DNA from: an uncultured Anaerolineales bacterium | GTDB taxonomy: Bacteria; Chloroflexota; Anaerolineae; Anaerolineales; Villigracilaceae | Length of the DNA: 64,000 nt | NCBI GenBank assembly: GCA_937928015.1 | Contig: CALFXA010000022.1 | Location: forward strand, 1 to 64,000 | Direction: 5' to 3' | Shown here: one piece after another, positions 9,828-19,173 of the stretch | How positions within the stretch are numbered: the stretch's first letter is position 1 | How the letters are laid out: every line of letters starts with the position of its first letter | The notes under the pieces: generated by a model | Databases searched by the model: none | What the model saw: only the letters and a program-made list of their open reading frames with translations | Told to the model about the DNA's origin: nothing | Program-made: the position numbers and the translations under genes

Positions 9828-12788
9828 ATGAAGATCACCCTGCACATCAACGGCACGGACTACCCCTATGAAACAGCACCCGCTGCCACCCTGCTCGCCG
9901 TTTTGCGTGGGCTGGGATTTCACGGAGTCAAGTTCGGAGACGAAGATGGCCTTTCGGGTTCGGACACGGTCCTGCTGGATGGGCGTCCCGTCAATGCGGG
10001 CTCGCTGCTGGCGGCCCAGGCGGAAGGTCACAAGATTGCCACCATCGAGGCGTTGGGCGAGCACCCCGAGCAGGGCTGGAAGCTGACCGATGGCCTGCAT
10101 CCGTTACAACGGGCTTTCGTCGAGTCGGGTGCCATCCAGTGCGGATACTGCACTCCCGCGCAGATCCTGGCGGCCAAAACCCTGCTGGAGAAGAATTCCA
10201 ACCCCAGCGAGGCGGAAGTACGCGAGGCCATCTCGGGTGTGTTGTGCCGCTGCACGGGCTACGTCAAACCCGTCCAGGCGGTATTGAAGGCGGCGGCCGA
10301 GATGCGCGGGGAAGCGCCGATGGAAGGCGATGCCATTCATTGGGACTTCGGCACGCCCCAGCCTGAAGCGCCCGCAGGTGACTCGCCCTCCATGACGGGG
10401 GTACAGGTGCGCCCGAAGGTGGTCGTCACTCCCGAGACACGGACCTGGCAGACGGTCGGCAAGCCCGAGAAGAAGCTGGATGCCGTCAAGTTGGTGCAGG
10501 GCAAGCCCGCCTTCGCCGCGGACTTCGAGAAGCGCGGTCTGCTGTATGCCAAGGTGCTGCACTCACCGCACGCGCATGCCGAGATCAAGAGCATCGACGT
10601 CAGCAAGGCCAAGGCATTGGAAGGCGTGGCCGCCGTGCTGACCTGGCAAGACCTGCCGCGCGTGGTCTATTCCACCGCAGGGCAATCGGACCCGATCCCT
10701 GGTCCGCTGGATATGTTCTCACTCGACCACAGGGTACGCTTCGTTGGCGACCGTGTGGCCTTTGTCGCGGCGGAAACGCCCGAGATCGCGGAAAAAGCCC
10801 TCAGCTTGATCGAGGTCGAGTACGAGATTCTGCCCGCCATCCTGGACCTGCGCGAGTCGATGCAGCCTGGCGCGATCCGCATCCACGATGAACCCGAATA
10901 CGTCAACTTCGCCGACTCGCATCCCGAGAAAAACCTGGCCGCGGAAATCCGCATCGACATCGGCGACGTGGAAAAAGGCTTTGCCGAGGCCGACCGCGTC
11001 TTCGAGGCCGAATACGTGGTACCCAAGGTGCAACAGGCGCACATCGAGCCGCATGTCGTCGTCACCTACTGGGACGAGGACGACCGCCTCGTGATCCGCA
11101 CCTCCACGCAGGTTCCGTTCCACGTGCGCCGTATGCTGGCCCCTGTGCTGGGACTGCCCGTCAAGCGCATCCGCGTGGTCAAGCCGCGCATCGGCGGCGG
11201 CTTCGGCGGCAAGCAGGAAATGCTGATCGAAGACGTGGCTGGGCATCTGACCATCGCCACCAAACGGCCCGTGATCTACGAATACACGCGCGAGGAGGAA
11301 TTCGTTGCCTCGCGCTCGCGCCATCCCATGCGCGTCAAAATGAAGACAGGCGTCAAGAAGGACGGCACCATCACCGCCAACTCGATGTATGCCCTGTCCG
11401 ATACGGGCGCCTACGGCTGCCATGCGCTGACCGTCACGGGCAACACAGGCCACAAGTCGATGGCGCTGTACGTCGGCGATGGCGAGTATCGCAAGTCGCC
11501 CAACATCCGCTTCTATGCGGACGTGGTCTACACCAACACGCCGCCCGCGGGCGCGTTCCGCGGCTATGGCGTACCACAGGGTTACTGGCCGCTCGACCGT
11601 CACCTCGAAAAGATCGCGCGCGAGATGGGTTTTGATCCCATCGAATTCCGCCTGAAGAATACCATCCACCCTGATGAGTATCATCCCTTCTCCACCGCAT
11701 GGAACGAGGGCCGTGAGCCGCGCCCCGAGATCATCCACACCGTGGGCCTGGAACAATGCGTGGTGCAGGGCAAAGCCGCCATCGGCTGGGACGACAAGTT
11801 CGGGAATCAGGAATGGCAGAAAGGTACGTCACCCCACAAGCGGAAAGGTATCGGCGTGGCGTTGGTCATGCAAGGAACAGCCATCCCCTACCTCGACATG
11901 GGCGGCGCGTCGATCAAGCTCAACGACGACGGCTCCTTCAACCTGCTAGTCGGCGCCACAGATCTGGGGACGGGTTCCGACACCGTCCTTTCGCAGATGG
12001 CCGCCGAAGTGTTGGGCGTGCCCGTCGAGGACGTCATCTGCTACTCGTCCGACACCGATTTCACCCCCTTCGACGTGGGCGCGTATGCTTCGTCCACCAC
12101 GTACATTTCGGGTGCCGCCGCCACCAAGGCCGCACAGGCCGCCGCGGAGCGCATCCGCATCCGCGCCACCATGATGCTGGGCCTGCCCGAGTCCGAGGCC
12201 GCCACCGTCCGCCTGGCCGACCGCAAGGCCATTGCCCCCGACGGCCGCTCCGTGACAATGGCCGAGATTGCGCTCGACTCGCTGCACAAGAACAACCAGG
12301 AGCAGATCATGGGCGTGGCCAGCTACGTCTCGCCCGTCTCGCCGCCGCCCTTCGGCGCGCAGTTCGCCGAAGTGACCGTGGACACGGAAACAGGCCAGGT
12401 CACCGTCGACAAGCTGGTCATGGCCGTCGACTCGGGCGTGATCGTAAATCCGCTCACGGCTTCGGGTCAGATCGAGGGTGGCATGACGCAGGCCCTCGGC
12501 TACGCCGTCTGCGAAGAAATGCGCTACAATGAAAAGGGTCAGGCGCTCGAACGCGACTTCGACCGCTATCACCTCTTCCGCGCCGACGAAATGCCCGAGT
12601 TGGAGACCATCTTCGTCGAGACCTTCGAGCCGAGCCACCCGTTCGGAGTCAAGGCCGTGGCCGAGATCCCCATGGACGGTGTCGCGCCCGCCGTGGGCAA
12701 TGCCGTGCTCGACGCGGTCGGTGTCAACATCGACGAGAATCCCGTCACACCTGAGAAAGTCTGGAAAGCGCTCAAGGCAGCCCAGTAA
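9828..12788 (+). CDS. xdhD: XdhD-like molybdenum hydroxylase: fused [2Fe-2S] and molybdopterin subunits
   Basis: The fused enzyme hydroxylates an N-heterocycle or aldehyde at a molybdopterin site and passes electrons through FeS to a separate FAD subunit. The N-terminal 150 residues are the FeS part. The proximal cluster ligands are present (C105 and C108 in QCGYCTP, C140 and C142 in LCRCTGY), but all four ligands of the distal plant-ferredoxin cluster are gone: where relatives have C-x4-C-x2-C this protein has D38, S43 and D46, and the fourth position is G58. The molybdopterin domains (about residues 200-986) carry GGGFGGKQE, GAFRGYGVPQ and a late KAVAEI that should hold the catalytic glutamate. 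AAGGAG precedes the ATG. Fusion order and distal-cluster loss match E. coli XdhD, whose substrate is thought to be a purine; the substrate here is unknown. Confidence 0.85.
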   Translation: MKITLHINGTDYPYETAPAATLLAVLRGLGFHGVKFGDEDGLSGSDTVLLDGRPVNAGSLLAAQAEGHKIATIEALGEHPEQGWKLTDGLHPLQRAFVESGAIQCGYCTPAQILAAKTLLEKNSNPSEAEVREAISGVLCRCTGYVKPVQAVLKAAAEMRGEAPMEGDAIHWDFGTPQPEAPAGDSPSMTGVQVRPKVVVTPETRTWQTVGKPEKKLDAVKLVQGKPAFAADFEKRGLLYAKVLHSPHAHAEIKSIDVSKAKALEGVAAVLTWQDLPRVVYSTAGQSDPIPGPLDMFSLDHRVRFVGDRVAFVAAETPEIAEKALSLIEVEYEILPAILDLRESMQPGAIRIHDEPEYVNFADSHPEKNLAAEIRIDIGDVEKGFAEADRVFEAEYVVPKVQQAHIEPHVVVTYWDEDDRLVIRTSTQVPFHVRRMLAPVLGLPVKRIRVVKPRIGGGFGGKQEMLIEDVAGHLTIATKRPVIYEYTREEEFVASRSRHPMRVKMKTGVKKDGTITANSMYALSDTGAYGCHALTVTGNTGHKSMALYVGDGEYRKSPNIRFYADVVYTNTPPAGAFRGYGVPQGYWPLDRHLEKIAREMGFDPIEFRLKNTIHPDEYHPFSTAWNEGREPRPEIIHTVGLEQCVVQGKAAIGWDDKFGNQEWQKGTSPHKRKGIGVALVMQGTAIPYLDMGGASIKLNDDGSFNLLVGATDLGTGSDTVLSQMAAEVLGVPVEDVICYSSDTDFTPFDVGAYASSTTYISGAAATKAAQAAAERIRIRATMMLGLPESEAATVRLADRKAIAPDGRSVTMAEIALDSLHKNNQEQIMGVASYVSPVSPPPFGAQFAEVTVDTETGQVTVDKLVMAVDSGVIVNPLTASGQIEGGMTQALGYAVCEEMRYNEKGQALERDFDRYHLFRADEMPELETIFVETFEPSHPFGVKAVAEIPMDGVAPAVGNAVLDAVGVNIDENPVTPEKVWKALKAAQ

Positions 12789-12808
12789 CTTACAAAAACA
12801 TTAATCGA

Positions 12809-12847
12809 AAGACTTCCGAAGTGGACCAAACTTCGGAAGTCTTCATT
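12809..12847 (+). terminator. Hairpin terminator after xdhD
   Basis: A 13-bp perfect stem (12809-12821 with 12831-12843) is followed by CATTTA, a weak T tract. Confidence 0.65.
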
Positions 12848-12858
12848 TACCCCGCCGC

Positions 12859-14529
12859 ATGACCCCTGCTCAATTGACCTACCTGTTACCTTACCTGGGT
12901 TCCCTGGCCTTATCCATGGGAGTCTTGATCTACACCTACGTGCAGCGCCGCGCGTTGGGAGCTCGGGCATTCTTCTGGTACGTGAGCGGGCAGACTCTCC
13001 TGGTTTTTGGCTTTATCCTGGAACTGGTCAACTCCCATTTGGGGTATAAGATTTTTTGGGACGCAGTGCAATGGACGGCAGGGGCCGTCTCCTTGGTGGC
13101 GTTTCCCGTTTTCGCTGTGCAATACACCGAGTTCAAACTGAAGAGAACGAAGTTGTTCTTCTATGCCTCGCTGGTCGTGCCCGCCATACTGCTATTCCTG
13201 TTGCTGACCGATTCCCATTATCACTGGATTTATGTCCGCCCTGAACTGATCGTAACGGGTCCGTTCTCGGAATTGAAATACGAATTCTCTTCCTTCGTTT
13301 ATTTCTATGCCACCTACAGTTATGGGATCATCCTGGCCGCGCTTTTCATCGTGGCCCAGCGCTTCTTTCGCCCGCACATTCTCTATCGCGCCCAGATCGT
13401 CACCATCATCCTGGGCTTCCTCGTTCCCGTCATTGGGACCATCCTGCCCATCCTCAACGTACATCTGATTCCCCAACCGGATCTTGTACCTCTGACCATC
13501 GGGATCGGGAACCTGATCATCGCCTGGGGACTGTTCCGCTTCCGCATCTTCCAGGTCGTCCCGGTGGGACGGGACCGCGTCTTCGAGGAGATGGTAGATC
13601 CCGTAGTCATCCTCGACCGCGGCACCACCATCGTAGATGTCAATCGCGCCATGCTCGACCTGTTGGGCATGAAAGCGGAACAAGTCATCGGCCAGTCGGC
13701 TAAGCTGGTCTTCGCCGATTTCCCCATCCCGATCAAGATGTACACCGATGTGACCTACGCGCGCGCCGAGGCGGTCTTCCCCGTGGAAAACAGGCTGGTC
13801 CATTACGAACTGACGGTCTGGCCGTTGTTCGGTCAGGATCGCGTGCTGACGGGCCGCGTGTACTTCTGTCATGACATCACCGCCATGAAGGCGCTGGAAA
13901 GCGACCTGCGCAGGCTCAACCAGGTATTGGAAGAGCGCGTGGATATCCGCACCCGCGAACTGGCCGAGGCCTACGAGACCACCCTCGAAGGCTGGGCGCG
14001 CGCGCTCGAATTGCGGGACAAGGAAACGGAGGGGCATTCCCGTCGTGTAACGGAAACCACCCTAAAGTTGGCGCGCGCGCTCGGCATCCCCGAAGATGAC
14101 ATCCTGCACATCCATCGCGGCGCGCTGCTGCACGACATCGGCAAGATGGGTATCCCCGATAACATTCTCAGCAAGCAGGGCCCACTGACCGACGAAGAGC
14201 GCGCCATCGTGGTGAAACACCCCGAAACGGCCTATCAACTCCTGCGGCCCGTTCCCTTCCTGCACAAAGCGCTGGACATCCCCTACTGTCATCATGAGCG
14301 CTGGGATGGGTCGGGCTATCCGCGCGGCTTGAAGGGACGCGCCATCCCGCTGGCGGCGCGTGTCTTCGCCGTGGCGGATGTCTGGGATGCGGTCCAATCC
14401 GAGCGTCCGTATCATCGCGGCTGGCCGCGGGAAAAGGCGCTGGCCTACCTCAAGGAACAGGCGGGGAAACTATTCGATCCGCATGTCGTGGACATTTTCC
14501 TCAAGCTGGCGGAAAAGGGCGAGATATAA
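12859..14529 (+). CDS. Membrane-anchored HD-GYP cyclic-di-GMP phosphodiesterase with PAS domain
   Basis: HD-GYP domains hydrolyse the second messenger cyclic di-GMP. Residues 1-225 contain about seven hydrophobic segments in the style of the 7TM sensor region found before some histidine kinases. A PAS-like domain follows (about 235-345, with DRGTTIVDVNRAMLDLLG), then a short coiled-coil linker and the HD-GYP domain (about 370-550), with HDIGKMGIPDNIL supplying the metal-binding HD and HHERWDGSGYPRGLKG containing the GYP signature. All key residues are present, so it should be active. The start ATG lies 16 bases past a terminator stem and has no obvious ribosome-binding site. A GGDEF cyclase is two genes downstream, consistent with local control of the same messenger. 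Confidence 0.9.
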   Translation: MTPAQLTYLLPYLGSLALSMGVLIYTYVQRRALGARAFFWYVSGQTLLVFGFILELVNSHLGYKIFWDAVQWTAGAVSLVAFPVFAVQYTEFKLKRTKLFFYASLVVPAILLFLLLTDSHYHWIYVRPELIVTGPFSELKYEFSSFVYFYATYSYGIILAALFIVAQRFFRPHILYRAQIVTIILGFLVPVIGTILPILNVHLIPQPDLVPLTIGIGNLIIAWGLFRFRIFQVVPVGRDRVFEEMVDPVVILDRGTTIVDVNRAMLDLLGMKAEQVIGQSAKLVFADFPIPIKMYTDVTYARAEAVFPVENRLVHYELTVWPLFGQDRVLTGRVYFCHDITAMKALESDLRRLNQVLEERVDIRTRELAEAYETTLEGWARALELRDKETEGHSRRVTETTLKLARALGIPEDDILHIHRGALLHDIGKMGIPDNILSKQGPLTDEERAIVVKHPETAYQLLRPVPFLHKALDIPYCHHERWDGSGYPRGLKGRAIPLAARVFAVADVWDAVQSERPYHRGWPREKALAYLKEQAGKLFDPHVVDIFLKLAEKGEI

Positions 14530-14560
14530 TTGCCCAAAACCTGACTGGCTGGAGAATGGC

Positions 14561-15904
14561 ATGAGCGATCAAATTTATGTAGTAGGACACATCAACCCCG
14601 ATACCGACACCGTTGCCGCGGCGATGGGTTATGCCTGGCTGTTGCGCGAGCGCGACGGCGTCAATACCGTGGCGGCGCGCGCAGGCGCGCTCAACGCCCA
14701 GACCGCCTGGGTGCTCAAAACCCTCGGCCTGGAGCCGCCTGTCCTGCTGACGGATGCGTCGCCCCGCTTCGAATCGGTCATGCATCGCCTTGACACCCTC
14801 CGCCCCGACTCGCAATTGGGCCTGGCCTGGACCCTGGCCTCACGCACGGGCGGGATCGCCCCCGTGGTCAGCGAGGATGGCAAACCCTTTGGCCTGATCA
14901 ACGGCTTGAGCCTGTTCAAATATTTCACCGAAGTGCTCGGTCCGCGGCCAGGCAATGCCACTGTCCGCGAGATGATGGCCGTGCCGTGCGCCGATGCCGT
15001 CGATACAACCCTGCCCAAGTATGCAGCCAATGCTCACATCCGCGACATGCTCAACCGCATCCTGCGCGACGAGCACAACGAATACTGGGTAGTGGACGAG
15101 AACGGGCAATATCTCGGCATCGCCCGTCAGCGTGACGTGCTCAACCCGCCGCGCCTCAAGATCATCCTGGTGGACCATAACGAGCCGCGTCAGGCCATCG
15201 CCGCACTTGAAGAGGCCGAACTACTCGAAATCCTCGACCATCACCGCCTCGGCAACCCGCACACCCATACCCCCATCCGCTTCACCGTGGACATCGTCGG
15301 TTCGACCTCCACCCTGGTCTCGGAGCAAACCGCCGAGGCTGGGCTGTCCATGCCACCCGCGCTGGCAGGCACCCTGCTGGCTGGGTTGCTGGCCGACACC
15401 CTGATCTTCACCTCCCCCACCACCACTCCGCGCGACAAGGCCGCCGCCGACCGCCTCTCGCGTTGGGCCTTCGTGGGCAACGGTCCGCTCAAGGGCGAGA
15501 CCATCGAGTCCTATGGGAAAGCCGTGCTCTCGGCGGGCGCTGGACTCTCCAACCGCGACCCGAAGGATGTCGTCAGCACCGACATCAAACCCTTCGAGGC
15601 GGGCGGATTCAAGTTCGCGGTGGCCCAGGCCGAAGTCACCGACCTGTTGCAGATCGCTGAGCACCTCGATCCGCTGCGCTTCGCCCTCGATGAACTCAAA
15701 GACAAGCGTGGCCTCGACTTTGCCATGCTGCTCATCACCGACGTGGTGCGGGGCACCAGCCGCCTGCTGGTCTCGTCCAACGCCACGCCCATCCTCGACG
15801 ACCTGCCCTATCCGCCCCTGCCCGACGGCACGCGTGACGCGGCGGGTGTAGTCTCGCGCAAGAAACAATTGCTGCCCGCCGTGCTGGGCCTGCTGGAAAA
15901 ATAG
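14561..15904 (+). CDS. ppaC: Manganese-dependent inorganic pyrophosphatase (family II) with CBS domains
   Basis: The enzyme hydrolyses pyrophosphate to phosphate in the cytoplasm. N-terminal GHINPDTD (residues 8-15) and central LDHHRLGN are the metal-binding motifs of DHH-family pyrophosphatases. ADTLIFTSPTTT and the C-terminal SRKKQ motif, which contacts substrate, are also present. Between the first motif and the DHH motif lies an insert of roughly 120 residues with two CBS-like repeats (IAPVVSEDGKPFGLING and YWVVDENGQYLGIA). In known CBS-pyrophosphatases this module binds adenine nucleotides and tunes activity; no DRTGG domain is visible. ATG 14561 is chosen because GGAGAA lies 6-10 bases upstream and translation from there starts at the conserved N-terminus. 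Confidence 0.93.
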   Translation: MSDQIYVVGHINPDTDTVAAAMGYAWLLRERDGVNTVAARAGALNAQTAWVLKTLGLEPPVLLTDASPRFESVMHRLDTLRPDSQLGLAWTLASRTGGIAPVVSEDGKPFGLINGLSLFKYFTEVLGPRPGNATVREMMAVPCADAVDTTLPKYAANAHIRDMLNRILRDEHNEYWVVDENGQYLGIARQRDVLNPPRLKIILVDHNEPRQAIAALEEAELLEILDHHRLGNPHTHTPIRFTVDIVGSTSTLVSEQTAEAGLSMPPALAGTLLAGLLADTLIFTSPTTTPRDKAAADRLSRWAFVGNGPLKGETIESYGKAVLSAGAGLSNRDPKDVVSTDIKPFEAGGFKFAVAQAEVTDLLQIAEHLDPLRFALDELKDKRGLDFAMLLITDVVRGTSRLLVSSNATPILDDLPYPPLPDGTRDAAGVVSRKKQLLPAVLGLLEK

Positions 15905-15935
15905 GCCTTGCCTGCAAAATTCATCCTTAAGTATG

Positions 15936-15964
15936 ACGAACGGGGGCTTGGCCCCCGTTCGTTC
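15936..15964 (+). terminator. Rho-independent terminator after ppaC
   Basis: A 12-bp perfect stem, ACGAACGGGGGC with its complement at 15951-15962, closes a 3-base loop and is followed by a short T-rich stretch. Confidence 0.75.
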
Positions 15965-16025
15965 TTAAGACTTTCGTTTTCGCCCACGTTCCTTTCACCA
16001 ACAATTTGAAAGGATGGAGCCGTTC

Positions 16026-17072
16026 ATGGAAAATCAGGTTTCCTTCATCACCAGACTCAAGGTCAGAGTCTACTTGGGGGCCCTGGTTGCAGGTGTCATC
16101 ATCACGCTGGGGGTCTGGGTCCTGGATCGGATCGTTCAGGATACGAATCCGATATCGAGTGCTTATCTTCCTCTGCTTTCCTTTTTTTACACCATTCCCA
16201 TCTACTGGATCTGGAAGCGCAACGAGAAATTCATACGCTATTTCGAACGAGTTATTTATACAGCCACGGTCGTATATCTGCTGGGGTTCTTTACCTATAG
16301 CGTCCTTCTCGGCGTGCAAACGACCTCCCTCGATCTGAACAAATTCTTTCTCTGGATGGTCATGCTGTACGCCGCCCCATTCCTCATGTTCTCGACCAGG
16401 ACCGCCACACGCCTCTCCATCGCAAGTTATGGCTACGTTCTTGCGATAGGGATATGGTTCTTGATCAACGTCCCCAAAAACGTTAACTTTGGCCAAAATG
16501 TCAGCGTGATCTTTCAGGTTCTGATCGCCAATCCCTTGTACATCATCCTCCTTTCGGTGATCGTCAATTTGAAGGATAAAGTTGTCGAGGCCGAAACGCG
16601 GTCCATGCTGATGGATAGGCTTGCCAACACCGATCCGTTGACAGGCATCCACAATCGGCGCAAATTGACCGATACCATCGTCTCCTTGATTCGGGAGAAT
16701 ATCCCCTTCTCGGTCATCCTGGTGGACATCGACCGCTTCAAAAGCATCAACGATACCTACGGGCATGATGCTGGCGACAAGGTATTGCAATATTTTGGCA
16801 CCGAACTGAGCAGAATCCTCCGACGGGGAGACCTGGCGGGACGCTGGGGCGGCGACGAATTCCTGATCATCTGTCCAAACCTGGGCACGGGCGGACAGTC
16901 CTCCCTTCTGCAACGGCTCAACACCATCGGCACCGGCCTGGACCCCCAGGTGGTCCAGCCGTTCCGTCTGAGCTTTGGGGTCGCCACTTGCACCGAAGGC
17001 GACAACATGCAGACCCTGGTCAAGCGCGCGGATATGGAGTTATATCGCAACAAATCGGGGAAACAGGATTAA
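16026..17072 (+). CDS. Membrane-bound diguanylate cyclase (GGDEF)
   Basis: GGDEF enzymes make cyclic di-GMP from two GTP. The first 190 residues contain about six hydrophobic segments, an integral membrane sensor region without a recognised ligand. The C-terminal 160 residues are a GGDEF domain with DPLTGIHNRR at its start and an intact RWGGDEF active site. RRGD five residues before GGDEF is a product-inhibition I-site (RxxD). I chose ATG 16026 because GGAG at 16016-16019 is six bases upstream; an ATG at 16014 has its only purine run directly abutting it. Its stop codon overlaps that of the convergent degenerate GGDEF gene. Confidence 0.9.
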   Translation: MENQVSFITRLKVRVYLGALVAGVIITLGVWVLDRIVQDTNPISSAYLPLLSFFYTIPIYWIWKRNEKFIRYFERVIYTATVVYLLGFFTYSVLLGVQTTSLDLNKFFLWMVMLYAAPFLMFSTRTATRLSIASYGYVLAIGIWFLINVPKNVNFGQNVSVIFQVLIANPLYIILLSVIVNLKDKVVEAETRSMLMDRLANTDPLTGIHNRRKLTDTIVSLIRENIPFSVILVDIDRFKSINDTYGHDAGDKVLQYFGTELSRILRRGDLAGRWGGDEFLIICPNLGTGGQSSLLQRLNTIGTGLDPQVVQPFRLSFGVATCTEGDNMQTLVKRADMELYRNKSGKQD

Positions 17073-17602
17073 GGTTCTTCCTCACACACCCAGCAATCGC
17101 GGCCGTTGCGTTTGGCGCGTAACAGGGCCAGGTGGGCGCGCACTAGTAGTGCGTCCACGCTGGGCAGCATGCCGCGCGTGAAGAATACCCCCAGGCTGAT
17201 CGATAACGGAATCGACTGTCCCTCCACCAAAAGAGGCTGGGCCTGGACCCTGGCCCGCACCCGTTCCCCCAGGCGACAGGCGTCGGCCAAGGCGGGACAT
17301 TGCAGCAGCACCGCAAACTTCGCGCTGCGGTAGCGCCCGCACAGGTCCTGCGGGCGGATCGTCTCGCGCAGGACGTCGGCCACGGTTCGCAGAGCCTCGT
17401 CGCCCACGGCACGGCCGTAGGTTCGGTTGAGCCGTCGAATGCGGTCGAGGTCGAGCAGGATGGCCGCCACGCCCAGGCGCGATTCGGACGAGCGCACGAA
17501 CATCTCGGCGGCCTGCTCCAGAAAGGCGCGGCGTAACGGAAGCCCCGTCAGCTTGTCGGTGGTATCCAGAGATTGAGTCGATTTGTTTGGATGATGAATC
17601 AT
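17069..17602 (-). CDS. Degenerate GGDEF-domain protein, probably catalytically inactive
   Basis: The 177-residue protein keeps the GGDEF-domain scaffold (DKLTGLPLRRAFLEQ at the start, ILLDLDRIRRLNRTYGRAVGDEAL in the middle, SISLGV near the end), but the active-site loop reads RYRSAKF in place of R(Y/W)GGDEF, so the catalytic residues are lost. Such domains usually bind GTP or cyclic di-GMP as sensors, or have no enzymatic role. There is no transmembrane segment or partner domain. The frame stays open far upstream over xdhC, but that part is a shadow; ATG at 17602 starts immediately before the domain. Its last codon overlaps the end of the active cyclase on the other strand. Confidence 0.75.
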   Translation of the reverse strand: MIHHPNKSTQSLDTTDKLTGLPLRRAFLEQAAEMFVRSSESRLGVAAILLDLDRIRRLNRTYGRAVGDEALRTVADVLRETIRPQDLCGRYRSAKFAVLLQCPALADACRLGERVRARVQAQPLLVEGQSIPLSISLGVFFTRGMLPSVDALLVRAHLALLRAKRNGRDCWVCEEEP

Positions 17603-17702
17603 GAGTTCTGTCCCGCGCAGGGTCAAAAAATGTAGATGTATTATACGCGTGTGCGATACAACCCACGGGGTCAAAACCGCAAAAGCGGGATGCTCGAAAA
17701 GG

Positions 17703-17708
17703 TATAAT
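17703..17708 (+). promoter_or_regulatory. TATAAT -10 box upstream of xdhC
   Basis: TATAAT lies 29 bases before the xdhC start. No convincing -35 element is visible. Confidence 0.4.
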
Positions 17709-17737
17709 ATCCACCAATCAACCCTGGATGAAGATTC

Positions 17738-18532
17738 ATGCCAACCATTTATCAAGCGCTCGCAGAAATTGAAAAGAACAACGGCACCGCCGCGCTCTGC
17801 ACGGTGGTGACCAGTCAGGGGTCCACGCCGCGCCATGTGGGCAGCAAGATGCTCGTCTATCCCGACGGACATTTCATCGGCACCATCGGCGGCGGGGACA
17901 TGGAACATCGCGTGCTCGACGAGGCTCTGATCGCCATGGCCGAGGGCCAGGCGCAGATGATCAAATACAGCATGGTGGATCCCAGCCGCGGCGATGTGGG
18001 CGTATGCGGCGGGACCGTGGAGGTGTTCGTGGAACCGATCCTGCCTGCCCCGACGGTGGTGGTGGTCGGCGCGGGACATGTGGGCAAGGCCGTCGTCCAT
18101 CTGGCGAAGTGGCTCGGGTTCCGCGTGGCCGTCAGCGACGACCGCGCCGAATTTTGCACGCCCGAGGCTGTCCCTGGCGCAGATGTGTATTACCCCATTC
18201 CGATGGAAAAATTGACGGAGTCCATCCAGGTGAACCGTCGAACCTTTTTCGTGCTGACCACCCGCGGGTCCAACGTGGATGCGCTCGGACTGCCCAGCCT
18301 GCTCGAGTCGCCTGCGGCCTACATCGGCGTGATCGGCTCGAAGCGCCGCTGGGCCACCACGGTCAAGGCGCTCAAGGAAAACGGCATGGACGACGAGAAG
18401 ATCGCCCGCGTCCACTCGCCGATGGGGCTGGAACTAAACGCCGAGACGCCCGAAGAGATCGCGGTCAGCATCATGGCTGAGATCCTGATGCTGCGCGACA
18501 AGGGCACGGGCAAGATGATGAAGGCCTCCTGA
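17738..18532 (+). CDS. xdhC: XdhC/CoxI-family molybdenum cofactor maturation protein
   Basis: XdhC binds molybdenum cofactor, promotes its sulfuration and inserts it into xanthine-dehydrogenase-type enzymes. The N-terminal XdhC domain has TVVTSQGSTPRHVGSKMLV and GTIGGGDMEH, and the C-terminal half is a Rossmann domain starting at VVVVGAGHVGKAVVHLA. Length (264) and domain order fit the family. The likely client is the molybdenum hydroxylase encoded at 3914-4672 and 9828-12788. Its stop codon overlaps the next start codon by one base (TGATG), so translation of the two is likely coupled. Confidence 0.92.
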   Translation: MPTIYQALAEIEKNNGTAALCTVVTSQGSTPRHVGSKMLVYPDGHFIGTIGGGDMEHRVLDEALIAMAEGQAQMIKYSMVDPSRGDVGVCGGTVEVFVEPILPAPTVVVVGAGHVGKAVVHLAKWLGFRVAVSDDRAEFCTPEAVPGADVYYPIPMEKLTESIQVNRRTFFVLTTRGSNVDALGLPSLLESPAAYIGVIGSKRRWATTVKALKENGMDDEKIARVHSPMGLELNAETPEEIAVSIMAEILMLRDKGTGKMMKAS

Positions 18533-19125
18533 TGGCGCTCCCGCCCAATCAACGCATGTTCCACGGCGGCATCCGCGCGGCGGCGCTGGCCGACCAACTG
18601 GCGGCGCGCTTCAACGACCGTCAGCACAAGACCCGCGTCGAAACGCGCGGCGAGACGGCCTTGGTGCAGGTCGGCTCGAAGCACGGTACCCCTGTCACCA
18701 TCCACATTGCGGACACCGAGGGCGGCGTGCTGGTCACCATGAGCCGCGACCGCGACTGGCTGGACCGTACCGCCGATGCCAGTGAATTGCTGGAGCGCGC
18801 CGCCACCAATCCGCTTTCGCTGCTGGCGGCCCTGCCCGATGTGATCGGAGAGTTGAATCAGGAAAACGTCGCTCCGTTGATCTGGAACGCGATTAACGAC
18901 ATCTGCGCCCTGACCCGCTCCCTGGCGGGCGAGCGGAACGGCCCCGTCAACCCCAAGGTCTGCGTGTACTGCGGCGTAGCCAACGAACCCGAGTTCGAGA
19001 CCTGCGTGGGCTGCGGCGCGGCCCTGCCCGTTGACCTGCCGCGCGTCTGTCCCAAATGTGGGCGCGGACACACCTCTGACGCACTCTTTTGTCAGGCCTG
19101 CGGCACGCGCCTGGTGGAAGGCTGA
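18532..19125 (+). CDS. Zinc-ribbon protein of unknown function coupled to xdhC
   Basis: The N-terminal 130 residues show no family I recognise. The C-terminal 60 residues contain two zinc ribbons with four CxxC pairs in total: CVYCG and CVGCG, then CPKCG and CQACG. Double zinc ribbons of this type usually mediate protein or nucleic-acid contacts. The start ATG overlaps the xdhC stop by one base, and the gene is followed after 110 bases by an SPFH gene. A role in cofactor insertion is possible from position but not shown by the sequence. Confidence 0.75.
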   Translation: MALPPNQRMFHGGIRAAALADQLAARFNDRQHKTRVETRGETALVQVGSKHGTPVTIHIADTEGGVLVTMSRDRDWLDRTADASELLERAATNPLSLLAALPDVIGELNQENVAPLIWNAINDICALTRSLAGERNGPVNPKVCVYCGVANEPEFETCVGCGAALPVDLPRVCPKCGRGHTSDALFCQACGTRLVEG

Positions 19126-19173
19126 CTGCAACGATTTATACTGGGCGACGTATAAAAATAAGACAAACGGTTC

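Noticed and set aside
17603-18415. N-terminal extension of the minus-strand degenerate GGDEF frame across xdhC
   Set aside because: The extension has no motif, overlaps a clear xdhC on the other strand, and the domain begins only after the ATG at 17602.
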